Below are positions 1-7,253 of a stretch of 64,000 bases of DNA, one piece after another. This stretch comes from Thermus filiformis (GTDB lineage Bacteria; Deinococcota; Deinococci; Deinococcales; Thermaceae), in contig NZ_JPSL02000038.1 of assembly GCF_000771745.2 (NCBI RefSeq), forward strand, positions 253,673 to 317,672, given 5' to 3'. Each line of letters opens with the position of its first letter. Position 1 is the first letter of the stretch. Position numbers and translations under genes: made by a program. A model generated the notes under the pieces. It saw only the letters and a program-made list of their open reading frames with translations. It made no database searches and was not told the DNA's origin.

Positions 1-233
1 TGGCCGAGGAGGGGGTGCTCTCGGTGAAGGCGGAGCGGCCCTTTGAGCGGAAGGAAAACGCCACCTACCACCGCCTCGAGGGCCCCTACGGCACCTTCGC
101 CCGGAGCTTCAACATCCCCAACACCTTTGACCTCTCCCGGGTGCAGGCCCGCTTCCGGCACGGGGTGCTCCACCTCCTCGTGCCCCGGGCCGAGGAGACC
201 AAGCCCAAGAAGATCCAGGTGCAAGTGGAGTGA
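1..233 (+). CDS. Small heat-shock protein (Hsp20/alpha-crystallin), 3' part only
   Basis: The reading frame enters from the window edge (first full codon at base 3) and ends with TGA at 231. The visible 76 residues are the C-terminal half of an alpha-crystallin domain: the YGTFARSFNIP strand and the GVLHLLVPR strand that precedes the C-terminal tail are typical. Members are ATP-independent chaperones that hold unfolding proteins in large oligomers. A second Hsp20 gene lies 0.8 kb downstream, so this is one of a pair. The N-terminus and promoter are outside the window. Confidence 0.9.
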   Translation, partial: AEEGVLSVKAERPFERKENATYHRLEGPYGTFARSFNIPNTFDLSRVQARFRHGVLHLLVPRAEETKPKKIQVQVE

Positions 234-251
234 CCCCAAAGGAGGTGAAGT

Positions 252-938
252 ATGCGGAAGACGATCCGGAAGATCCTGGCCACCTCTAACCCCATGGGGG
301 ACCTGGAGGCCCTGGAAAGGCTGGTCCAGGTGGTGCCCGAGACGGACGCGGACGCCCTCGTCCTCATCGGCAACCTCTTCCCCAAGAGCGCCCACACCCG
401 GGACTACGGGGTCTTCCTGCGGCTTTTGGCCCAGGCCAACCTGCCCACCTACTACATCCCCGGGCCGCAGGATGCCCCGGTCTGGGAGTACCTGCGGGAG
501 GCGGCCAACGTGGAGCTCATCCACCCCCACCTGAAGAACGTCCACGGGAGCTTCGCCTTCGCCCGGGGGCCTTACCTGGTGGCGGGCCTGGGCGGGGAGG
601 TGGTAGACGACGGGAAGAAGGAAGAGGAGGAGGTCCTCCGCTACCCCGCCTGGGAGGCCGAGTACCGCTTCAAGGTCCTGTGGGAGGTCAAGGACTACCC
701 CAAGATCTTCCTCTTCTACACCCACCCCGTCCACAAGGGCCTGGGCGAGGGCGGCAGCCAGGCGGTGGCCGAGGTCATCAAGACCCACAACCCCCTGGTG
801 GCCTTTGTGGCGGGCCGGGGTCAGAAGAAGGAGCTCCTCGGCCACTCCTACGTGGTCGTCCCGGGCGACCTCTCGGAGGGCGAGTACAGCGTCTTTGACC
901 TGAGGGAGCACCACCTCGAGACCGGAAACGTCCGCTGA
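252..938 (+). CDS. Phosphoesterase-related protein (TT1561-like metallophosphoesterase fold)
   Basis: 228 residues, starting at an ATG eight bases behind a strong AAAGGAGGTG ribosome site. The sequence closely follows the T. thermophilus protein TT1561, a structurally known phosphoesterase-related protein, through its opening LATSNPMGDLEALERL and the C-terminal DLSEGEYS...LETGNVR. The usual DxH and GNHD metal-binding signatures are altered (SNPMGD, IGNL, GPQD), so whether it still hydrolyses phosphoesters is doubtful; a regulatory or binding role is possible. It sits between two Hsp20 genes. The stop codon TGA overlaps the first bases of a palindromic repeat unit. Confidence 0.85.
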   Translation: MRKTIRKILATSNPMGDLEALERLVQVVPETDADALVLIGNLFPKSAHTRDYGVFLRLLAQANLPTYYIPGPQDAPVWEYLREAANVELIHPHLKNVHGSFAFARGPYLVAGLGGEVVDDGKKEEEEVLRYPAWEAEYRFKVLWEVKDYPKIFLFYTHPVHKGLGEGGSQAVAEVIKTHNPLVAFVAGRGQKKELLGHSYVVVPGDLSEGEYSVFDLREHHLETGNVR

Positions 939-978
939 TACCACCCCAGCTTGGCTCGCGCCAAGCTGGGGGCCCCGG
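937..978. repeat. 42-bp palindromic repeat unit, stem type AGCTTGGC
   Basis: A perfect 12-bp stem (944-955 with 960-971) with loop TCGC, flanked by GATACCA on the left and GGCCCCGG on the right. The unit starts inside the TGA stop of the preceding gene. It belongs to the family listed at 7086, 10410, 29854, 32527, 43424, 55357 and 60414. In this position it could end or process the upstream transcript before hsp20. Confidence 0.85.
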
Positions 979-1010
979 GAGGGGCTTTGCGTGAAGGAAA
1001 GGAGGGAAGC

Positions 1011-1412
1011 ATGTTGGAAAAGATCTGGCCCTTTGGCCGGCTCCGCCTGCGCAAGGCGGTGGAGGAGGCCCTGGAGAAGGCCTTTGAGCCCGGCGAGACC
1101 ATAGAGCCCCTCTCCGAGCTCGTGGAGGAGGAGAACCGCTACCTCCTGCGGGTGGAGGTCCCGGGGATGGACAAGGAGCACCTCCAGGTGCGCCTCGAGG
1201 GCCCCTACCTGGTGGTGGAAGGGGAAAGGCGGGAGGAGAAGCGGAAGAAGCACCTGGCGGAGATCGTCTACGGCCGCATCTACCGCCAGTACCTCCTCCC
1301 CCCGGACGCCAAGGCGGAAGGGGTGAAGGCCCGGCTGAAAAACGGCGTCCTGGAGGTGGAGATCCCCCGGGAGAAGACCGAGGCCAAGACGGTGCAGATT
1401 CCCCTGGAGTAA
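1011..1412 (+). CDS. Small heat-shock protein (Hsp20/alpha-crystallin)
   Basis: 133 residues from the ATG at 1011, which has a good GGAGGG ribosome site; an in-frame extension upstream would only translate the palindromic repeat. Residues about 35-130 form an alpha-crystallin domain, with LLRVEVPGMDKEHLQVRLEG at its start and the diagnostic LKNGVLEVEIPR strand near the end. It is an ATP-independent holdase chaperone. It lacks an obvious C-terminal IxI motif apart from VQIPLE, which may serve that role. First of a probable operon with the histone-fold gene 13 bases downstream. Confidence 0.92.
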   Translation: MLEKIWPFGRLRLRKAVEEALEKAFEPGETIEPLSELVEEENRYLLRVEVPGMDKEHLQVRLEGPYLVVEGERREEKRKKHLAEIVYGRIYRQYLLPPDAKAEGVKARLKNGVLEVEIPREKTEAKTVQIPLE

Positions 1413-1425
1413 GGAGGGTGGTCCT

Positions 1426-1872
1426 ATGCTGATGAAGATCGCCGAGTTTGAGCGCCTCTTCCGGGAGGCGGCAAGTCTAGACGTGGACAAGAACGACCTG
1501 AAGAGGCTTTCCGACTTCCTGAGGGACAAGCTCTACGACCTGTTGGTGGTGGCGGAGCGGAACGCCAAGTACAACGGCCGGGACATCCTCTTTGAGCCCG
1601 ACCTTCCCGTGACTAAGGGGCTCCAGGAGACCCTGAAGGAGTTCCGCAACATGGGGGTGGCCCTGGAGCTCAAGCCCGTCCTGGAGGCCCTGTCCGCCCT
1701 GCCCCCCTTGGACCTCGAGGTCTCGGAGGACGTAAAGCGCCTCCTGCCGGAGCTTGCGGGGGCCCTGGTGGTGGCCTACGCCCGGGTCATCCGGGAGCTG
1801 GACCCCAAGGTGAAAAACCCGGACACGGAGCACCACGAGCGGGCCCGCAGGGTCTTTGACCTGCTCCTATGA
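1426..1872 (+). CDS. DUF1931 histone-fold protein
   Basis: 148 residues, nearly collinear with the structurally known T. thermophilus protein TTHA1479 (MLMK.AEFERLFR start, AERVF-like end). DUF1931 proteins fold as a fused pair of histone folds; here the first half covers about residues 1-70 and the second about 71-148. They are found in Aquifex and Thermus. Nucleoid binding is suspected for the fold but I see no basic DNA-binding patch strong enough to prove it. The gene follows hsp20 with an AAGGAGGG site and overlaps the PsiE-like gene by ATGA, so it is co-transcribed with membrane-stress genes. Confidence 0.88.
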   Translation: MLMKIAEFERLFREAASLDVDKNDLKRLSDFLRDKLYDLLVVAERNAKYNGRDILFEPDLPVTKGLQETLKEFRNMGVALELKPVLEALSALPPLDLEVSEDVKRLLPELAGALVVAYARVIRELDPKVKNPDTEHHERARRVFDLLL

Positions 1873-2288
1873 GCCAAAAGGGCCTCATCCGGCTCTTCCG
1901 CCTGGGCCTCCAGGCGGTGTTCAATCTGGTCATCCTGGCCCTTCTCATCGGGCTCTTCGTGGGGGTGGGGCGGACCTTTTTGGAGCTCGGCCTCACCCTC
2001 ACCGAGCCCACGGTGCGGCTCGGGCTGAAGGACCTGATCACCAACGCCCTCTCCCTGGTCGTCGTCCTGGAGCTGGTCCGGGCTTTTGTGGAGTACTTTG
2101 AGTTTGAACGGGTGCGCCTCGAGGTCCTCCTGGAGGTGGGGGTGGCCCTGGCCCTGAGGGAGCTTCTTTTGGCCCTCTTCGCGGAGCGGCTTTCGGGCCT
2201 CGAGGTCCTCTTCTGGTCCTTGGGGGTTCTGGCCCTGGTCTTGGGCCGGAGCCTGGCCGTCTGGTTCAGCCCTGGGAGGAAGGCATGA
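1869..2288 (+). CDS. PsiE-family membrane protein
   Basis: 139 residues with four hydrophobic segments (about 15-38, 52-74, 84-105 and 112-132), matching the phosphate-starvation-inducible PsiE fold. The function of PsiE proteins is unknown; in E. coli the gene responds to phosphate limitation and cAMP. The start overlaps the stop of the histone-fold gene (ATGA), and its own stop overlaps the next start in the same way, so it is translated as part of the operon leading to the K+/H+ antiporter. Confidence 0.75.
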   Translation: MSQKGLIRLFRLGLQAVFNLVILALLIGLFVGVGRTFLELGLTLTEPTVRLGLKDLITNALSLVVVLELVRAFVEYFEFERVRLEVLLEVGVALALRELLLALFAERLSGLEVLFWSLGVLALVLGRSLAVWFSPGRKA

Positions 2289-2767
2289 AGGTGGAGGAGG
2301 TCGTCCTGCCCGGCGTGGGGCGGAAGTTCACCATAGAGGTGCAAAGCGGGGACCGGCTGGTGGTGGTGGTCCACAACTCGGGCAAGCGGGAGCTCCAGTA
2401 CTACGAGAAGGGGGAGGAGGACGAGCCCACGGCGGCCCTGGACCTCACGGACGAGGAGGCCCGGGAGCTCGGGGCCATCCTGGCTGGGGTCCTCTTCCAC
2501 CCCGAGGCGGTGGGGGACACCCGGAGCAAGCTGGGGGCCCAGGTCTTTGAGTGGATCCCCATCCCGCCCGGCTCCCCCTGGGTGGGCCGGCGGGTGGAGG
2601 ACCTTCCCCTGCCCCCGGGGGCCCACCTCTTGGCCCTGGATCGGCCCGGGGCCCCCCTGATCCCCAACCCCGGACCGGAGGCCCTTTTGGAGCCGGGGGA
2701 CACCCTGGTCCTGGCGGGAAGCCGGGAGGCGATAGAGGCCTTCAAGCGCGCCCTGGGGAGGGGTTGA
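2285..2767 (+). CDS. KhtT-like regulatory subunit of a K+/H+ antiporter (TrkA-C domain)
   Basis: 160 soluble residues. The N-terminal half (MKVEEVVLPGVGRKFTIE) resembles KhtT; residues about 85-158 form an RCK/TrkA-C domain with the typical ending EPGDTLVLAGSREAIEAF. KhtT-type subunits bind the cytoplasmic face of a CPA2 antiporter, and in Bacillus the TrkA-C domain binds c-di-AMP. The next gene, joined by a TGATG overlap, is the matching antiporter. A c-di-AMP synthase gene (34034) is present in the same window, which makes c-di-AMP control plausible but unproven. Confidence 0.82.
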   Translation: MKVEEVVLPGVGRKFTIEVQSGDRLVVVVHNSGKRELQYYEKGEEDEPTAALDLTDEEARELGAILAGVLFHPEAVGDTRSKLGAQVFEWIPIPPGSPWVGRRVEDLPLPPGAHLLALDRPGAPLIPNPGPEALLEPGDTLVLAGSREAIEAFKRALGRG

Positions 2768-3894
2768 TGCACCCCTCGGTGGAGGCCTTCGCCATCGCCG
2801 CGGGGCTTTTGGCCCTGGGGGCGGCCCTGGTCCACCGCTTTGGCTTCCCGCCCCTGCCCGTCTACCTCCTCACCGGCCTTTTGGTGGGGGAGCGGCTCCC
2901 CGTGGAGGAGCTGGAACCCCTCCCCTCCTTGGGCCTGCTTCTCCTCCTCTTCTCCGTGGGCCTGGAGTTCGGCCCCGACCGGCTAAGGGGCCTCTCGGGG
3001 AAGGCCATGCGGGCCGGGGTCTGGGACGCCCTGGCCCTGCCCCTGGGGTTCCTCCTGGGCCTCCTCCTGGGGCTTGACCTCCGGGGAAGCTTTCTCCTGG
3101 CCGGGGTCATCTACGTCAGCTCCAGCGCGGTCATCGTCAAGCTGATCATTGACCTGCGCCGGGCGGCCAACCCGGAAAGCGAGGTGGTCCTGGGGGTCCT
3201 GGTGCTGGAGGACCTGGTGGTGGCCCTGCTCCTCGCCCTCCTGGGTGGGGAGGGAGGCTTGGGCCTGGTCTTCAGCCTCCTCTTGGTCCTGGCCTACCTC
3301 CTCCTGGCCCGGTACCTGGGCCCCCCCCTCGTCCGCTTCATGGAGACCCTCTCCGACGAGCTGGTCCTCCTCCTGGGGGCCTCCCTCACCACGGGGACCG
3401 CCCTCCTCTTCCACGCGGCGGGGGCCTCGGAGGGGGTGGGGGCCTTCCTCTCCGGGGTGGTGGCGGCGAGCCTGGGGCTTAGGGAGCGCCTCGAGCACCT
3501 CTTCGGCCCGGTGCGGGACCTGGGGGTGGCCCTCTTCTTCCTGGTGGTGGGGGCCCAGGCCCTGGGCCTCTTGGAAAGCCTCTCCAAGGCCGCCCTTTTG
3601 GGGGCGGGGCTCGGCCTTCTGATGAAGCTCCCTTTGAACCTCTTAGGGGGAAAGGCCGCGGGCCTGGGGCGGAAGCGGCGGTTCTACGGCGCCCTCTACC
3701 TCCTGCCCCGCGGCGAGTTCAACCTGGTCCTGGGGGCGCTGGCCCTGGGGCAGGGCTACCCCCTGGTGGCCCAGGTGGCGGTCCTTTTGGTCCTGGTCTC
3801 CGTCCCCCTGGGGGCCCTCCTCATCCGCTTCGCCCCCGAGCTCTACCGGGCCCTCGAGGGCCGCAGGCCGAAGGCGGCGAAGCAACCTTCTTAA
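2767..3894 (+). CDS. Cation:proton antiporter, CPA2 family (KhtU-like)
   Basis: 375 residues, almost entirely hydrophobic with about eleven membrane spans and no fused C-terminal RCK domain, as expected when the regulator is a separate protein (the preceding gene). Family marks include VSSSAVIVKLIIDL and VLEDLVVALLLAL in the first half and LYLLPRGEFNLVLG near the end. It should exchange K+ or Na+ for H+ across the inner membrane. The ATG was chosen because it overlaps the upstream TGA as TGATG, coupling translation of the two subunits. Confidence 0.88.
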   Translation: MHPSVEAFAIAAGLLALGAALVHRFGFPPLPVYLLTGLLVGERLPVEELEPLPSLGLLLLLFSVGLEFGPDRLRGLSGKAMRAGVWDALALPLGFLLGLLLGLDLRGSFLLAGVIYVSSSAVIVKLIIDLRRAANPESEVVLGVLVLEDLVVALLLALLGGEGGLGLVFSLLLVLAYLLLARYLGPPLVRFMETLSDELVLLLGASLTTGTALLFHAAGASEGVGAFLSGVVAASLGLRERLEHLFGPVRDLGVALFFLVVGAQALGLLESLSKAALLGAGLGLLMKLPLNLLGGKAAGLGRKRRFYGALYLLPRGEFNLVLGALALGQGYPLVAQVAVLLVLVSVPLGALLIRFAPELYRALEGRRPKAAKQPS

Positions 3895-3920
3895 TGTAAA
3901 CTGGGAGCGAGGGGGTAGGT

Positions 3921-4754
3921 ATGGACATATTTTTCCAGCTTTTCTGGCTTTTCTTCATCCTCTCTGCCTTAAGCCCCTACTTCCAGCAGCAGATGCTCCT
4001 CGGGGCCAGGGCCCGCAAGATCGCCGAGCTGGAGAGAAAGCGGCAGAGCCGGGTCATCACCCTGATCCACCGCCAGGAGGCGGTGAGCTTCCTGGGCATT
4101 CCCATCAGCCGCTTCATCAACATAGACGACTCGGAACAGGTCCTAAGGGCCATCCGCCTCACGGACAAGAACGTGCCCATTGACCTCATCCTCCACACCC
4201 CGGGGGGGCTGGTCTTGGCCGCGGAGCAGATCGCCGAGGCCCTCCTCCGCCACCCCGCCAAGGTGACGGTCTTCGTCCCCCATTACGCCATGTCCGGGGG
4301 GACGCTCATCGCCCTGGCCGCGGACGAGATCGTCATGGACGAAAACGCCGTGCTGGGCCCCGTGGACCCCCAGCTGGGGCAGTACCCAGCGGCGAGCATC
4401 CTCAAGGTCCTGGAGAAGAAGCCGGTCCAGGAGATAGACGACCAGACCCTGATCCTGGCGGACGTGGCCGAGAAGGCCCTCAAGCAGGTCAAGGCCACGG
4501 TGAAGAACCTCCTCCGGAAGCACCTGCCCGAGGAGAAGGCCGAGGAGGTGGCCCACCTCCTCTCCCAGGGCACCTGGACCCACGACTACCCCATAGACGT
4601 GGAGCAGGCCCGGGCCATGGGGCTCAAGGTCTCCACGGAGATGCCCAAGGAGGTCTACGAGCTCATGGACCTCTACCCCCAGCCGCAGGGGAACAAGCCC
4701 AGCGTCCAGTACGTCCCCCTCCCCTACCACAAGGACGGCGCCCCCAGGAGGTAG
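3921..4754 (+). CDS. SDH-family Clp-fold serine protease, membrane anchored
   Basis: 277 residues. Residues about 4-20 are a single hydrophobic anchor; the rest is a ClpP/crotonase-type fold related to SppA. The oxyanion strand LHTPGG is at 92-96 and the nucleophile Ser125 lies in YAMSGGT; GPVDPQ follows as in the SDH (Ser-Asp-His) proteinase family. It probably cleaves membrane-associated peptides or proteins. It is followed five bases later by a rhomboid protease, so two membrane proteases are made together. A GAGGGGG site precedes the ATG. Confidence 0.85.
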   Translation: MDIFFQLFWLFFILSALSPYFQQQMLLGARARKIAELERKRQSRVITLIHRQEAVSFLGIPISRFINIDDSEQVLRAIRLTDKNVPIDLILHTPGGLVLAAEQIAEALLRHPAKVTVFVPHYAMSGGTLIALAADEIVMDENAVLGPVDPQLGQYPAASILKVLEKKPVQEIDDQTLILADVAEKALKQVKATVKNLLRKHLPEEKAEEVAHLLSQGTWTHDYPIDVEQARAMGLKVSTEMPKEVYELMDLYPQPQGNKPSVQYVPLPYHKDGAPRR

Positions 4755-4759
4755 GTAGG

Positions 4760-5392
4760 GTGTTCCCCCTCTACGACGTCAACCGGGCCCGCCGCCCCGC
4801 TTTGGTGGTCAAGGGGCTGGTCCTGGCCAACGCCCTGGCCTTCCTCCTGGAGTACGCCCTAGGACCGGAGGAGGTGGTCCGGGCCTACGGCTTCATCCCC
4901 GCCCTCTTCTTCCAGGACCCCGCGGGGGAAGCTTACCGCCTTTTCACCAGCATGTTCCTCCACGGAGGGGTGTTCCACATCCTCTCCAACATGTGGTTCC
5001 TCTGGGTCTTCGGGGACAACGTGGAGGACCGGATGGGGCACGGCCGCTTCCTCCTCTTCTACCTCCTGGGAGGCGTGGCCGCCGCCCTGGCCCAGGGGGT
5101 CTTCACGCCCTTTTCCACCGTGCCCATGATCGGGGCCTCCGGGGCGATAAGCGCCGTCCTCGGGGCCTACTACCTCCTCTTCCCCCGGGCCTACGTGGTC
5201 ACCCTGGTCTGGTTCATCCTCCCCTTCACCTTCGTCCTTCCGGCGGGGTTCTACCTGGGCTACTGGGCCCTTTTACAGTTCCTCCAGGCCCTTTTGGGCG
5301 TGCCGGGGATCGCCTTCTGGGCCCACCTGGGGGGGTTCTTTTTCGGCCTCTTCACCGCCCGGGCCTTCACGCCCCGCTGGTACCGCTACTAG
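4760..5392 (+). CDS. Rhomboid-family intramembrane serine protease
   Basis: 210 residues from a GTG preceded by GGAGGTAGGTAGG. About six membrane helices. The catalytic dyad is visible: Ser127 in GASG and His189 in AHLGG; the L1-loop and helix-2 signature HGGVFHILSNMWFLWVFG is intact. It should cut transmembrane helices within the inner membrane. It shares an operon with the SDH protease. The 3' end is convergent with the transglycosylase gene. Confidence 0.92.
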   Translation: MFPLYDVNRARRPALVVKGLVLANALAFLLEYALGPEEVVRAYGFIPALFFQDPAGEAYRLFTSMFLHGGVFHILSNMWFLWVFGDNVEDRMGHGRFLLFYLLGGVAAALAQGVFTPFSTVPMIGASGAISAVLGAYYLLFPRAYVVTLVWFILPFTFVLPAGFYLGYWALLQFLQALLGVPGIAFWAHLGGFFFGLFTARAFTPRWYRY

Positions 5393-5398
5393 CCCCCC

Positions 5399-7015
5399 TT
5401 ACTCACCACCCCGGCTTGGCGCGGGCCGAGCCGGGCCTTCGCCAAAGGCGCGGTAGTGGGCGTAGGCCCTCAGGACCTTCTCCAGGTACTCCCGGGGTTC
5501 GTCCCGCTCCTGCCGCCATAGGAAGGCGAACAGGTCCCCTTCCTGCTCCACCCCCCTCAGGGTGTAGCCGATCCCCCCGTTGTAGGCGGTGAGGGCGCAG
5601 GCGGTTCGGGCGGGCTCGAGGAAGCCCCGGCACCGCTCGTAGAGCCAGGCCAGGTACCGGGCCGCGTACCGGATGCTCGTGTGGGGGTCAAAGGGGTCCC
5701 CCGGCTCCTCCCCCAGCATCCGGGCCACGTCCAGCCAGGTGGCCCGGGTGAACTGGCCGAGGCCCTGGGCCCCCGTGGGGCTCACCGCGTAGGGGTCAAA
5801 GCGGCTTTCCACGTGGAGGAGGGCGAAGAGGAGGTCGGCCTCCAGGCCGTAGCGCCGGGCCTCCTCCTCCACCCAGTCCCGGTAGGGCCTGGGGTAGGCC
5901 AGGGCCGTCCCCTCCGCGGCCCGGATCCCCTCCCGGTAGGCCCCCGCCTCGTACAGGAGAGGGACCAGGGCCGGCCAGTCCCCGGGCCGCTCCAGGAGGG
6001 CGTACCGCAGGACCCCCCGGGCCCACTCCCCCCTCTTCGCCCCCAGAAGGGCCCGGACCAGGGGGGCCTCCGGGGCCTCTGGGACGGCGGGGGGCGGTCC
6101 GGGCGGGGGCGGGGCCTCCCCCAGGAGCCAGAGGAGGCCCGAGCCCTTCCGGCGAAGCCCCTCCCGGGCGGCCTCCTCCCCCAGCCGGTAGGCCCAAAGG
6201 AGGGCGTCGTCCGCGAAGGGAACGTCCTCCTGCCCCAGAAGGAGGTAGAGCCGGGCCGCCTCCTCCTTCTGGCCCAAGGCCTCCAGGATCCGCCCCGCCC
6301 GCAAAAGCCCCTCCGGGGTGGAGCGGCGGTAGGCGGCCACCGCCTCCAGAAGCCGCCCCTGGCTCTCCAGGACGAAGCCCTGGGCGTAGAGGCCCTCCGG
6401 ATGGGGGTAGCGGGCGAAGGCCTCCAGGGCCTCCTCCTTCCGACCCAGACGGAAGAGGGTCCAGCCCAGGCCCAAAAGCCCCCGTTCCTCCCGCTTGGCC
6501 CAGGCCTGGTAGAAGGGGAGGGCCTCCCGGTAGCGGCCCAGGCGGTAGAGGACCTGGGCCCGGAGGTCCGGCCGCTCGTCCGGGGGAAGGACCTCCAAAA
6601 GGGCCGCGTAGGCCCGGCCCTGGAAGAGGCGCTCCCAGAGGGTGGGCCCCCGGTCCAGGGCGAGGAGGCGCCGGGTGGCCTCCTCCTCGGGCAGGAGCCG
6701 GGCGTAGGCCAGGACCGCCCGGGGGTCGCCCGCCTGGTCCAAAAGGCGGGCCGCCTCCCGCCAGGCCGCCTTCCGGTCGTACCCCGGCTCAAAGGGGCGG
6801 GCCCGCTCCAGGAAGTCGGCCCAGCGGAAGGCGTACTCCGCCCGCTCCTTCAAAGGAAGGGTTTCGTCCGCCAGAAGCTGGGACCCGGCCCACAGGGCGG
6901 CGAACCCCTCCCCCTGGGCCACCTCCCGGTAGGCCCCTTGCTCCAGGCGGTCAAAGGGGGGCGGGAGGCTCTGGGCGCGGCAGGAGACGAGAAGGAAAAT
7001 AAACCCCAGAAGCAT
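5399..7015 (-). CDS. Soluble lytic transglycosylase (Slt-type) lipoprotein with TPR-like repeats
   Basis: 538 residues from the ATG at 7015, chosen because it opens a lipoprotein signal (MLLGFIFLLVSC, Cys12 lipobox). Upstream in-frame codons would only translate repeat DNA. Residues about 30-370 are an alpha-helical array of TPR-like repeats; the C-terminal domain is a lysozyme-fold transglycosylase with the catalytic Glu in HVESRFDPYAVSPTGAQGLGQ and the family motif AYNGG. It cleaves murein at the periplasmic face. The last dozen codons are a worn palindromic repeat unit (5402-5437) read in frame. Confidence 0.9.
   Translation of the reverse strand: MLLGFIFLLVSCRAQSLPPPFDRLEQGAYREVAQGEGFAALWAGSQLLADETLPLKERAEYAFRWADFLERARPFEPGYDRKAAWREAARLLDQAGDPRAVLAYARLLPEEEATRRLLALDRGPTLWERLFQGRAYAALLEVLPPDERPDLRAQVLYRLGRYREALPFYQAWAKREERGLLGLGWTLFRLGRKEEALEAFARYPHPEGLYAQGFVLESQGRLLEAVAAYRRSTPEGLLRAGRILEALGQKEEAARLYLLLGQEDVPFADDALLWAYRLGEEAAREGLRRKGSGLLWLLGEAPPPPGPPPAVPEAPEAPLVRALLGAKRGEWARGVLRYALLERPGDWPALVPLLYEAGAYREGIRAAEGTALAYPRPYRDWVEEEARRYGLEADLLFALLHVESRFDPYAVSPTGAQGLGQFTRATWLDVARMLGEEPGDPFDPHTSIRYAARYLAWLYERCRGFLEPARTACALTAYNGGIGYTLRGVEQEGDLFAFLWRQERDEPREYLEKVLRAYAHYRAFGEGPARPAPSRGGE
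5402..5437. repeat. Degenerate palindromic repeat unit inside a gene end
   Basis: CACCACCCCGGCTTGGC followed by an imperfect complementary arm GCCGAGCCGGG. It matches the 42-bp family but has lost perfect pairing and the GGCCCCGG flank. It encodes the final residues of the transglycosylase and lies between convergent genes. Confidence 0.55.
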
Positions 7016-7020
7016 CCATC

Positions 7021-7127
7021 TGATACCCTTTTCTCCTGTTTCCTTCGTACACATGGCCTTGTCAAGGGGCTTGGGAAAGGTTTTACCGGGGCCCCCAGCT
7101 TGGCGCAAGCCAAGCTGGGGTGGTATA
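7021..7127. repeat. Palindromic repeat unit (7086-7127) with extended left flank
   Basis: The core has the AGCTTGGC stem: 7093-7104 pairs with 7109-7120, loop GCAA. The left flank (about 7021-7085) contains TTTCCTTCGTA and GCTTGGGAAAGG, and a matching flank occurs at 29790-29853 and partly at 10390-10409. The shared stretch is therefore about 100 bp, longer than the hairpin alone. It sits between divergent slt and dnaB. Confidence 0.75.
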
Positions 7128-7253
7128 AAGCCCGGCGCGGCCACACCTTCACTTTACCCGGCTTCCGCCCAAAGGCCCTTCCGAGCACAAGGCTTCCCTT
7201 AAGGAGAGGAAACTTCCTGGCCCCGGGGGGGAGGGCGTAGACTATCTGGGCTT

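Noticed and set aside
951..1010. Upstream start of the second hsp20
   Set aside because: It would translate the palindromic repeat; the ATG at 1011 has a proper ribosome site.
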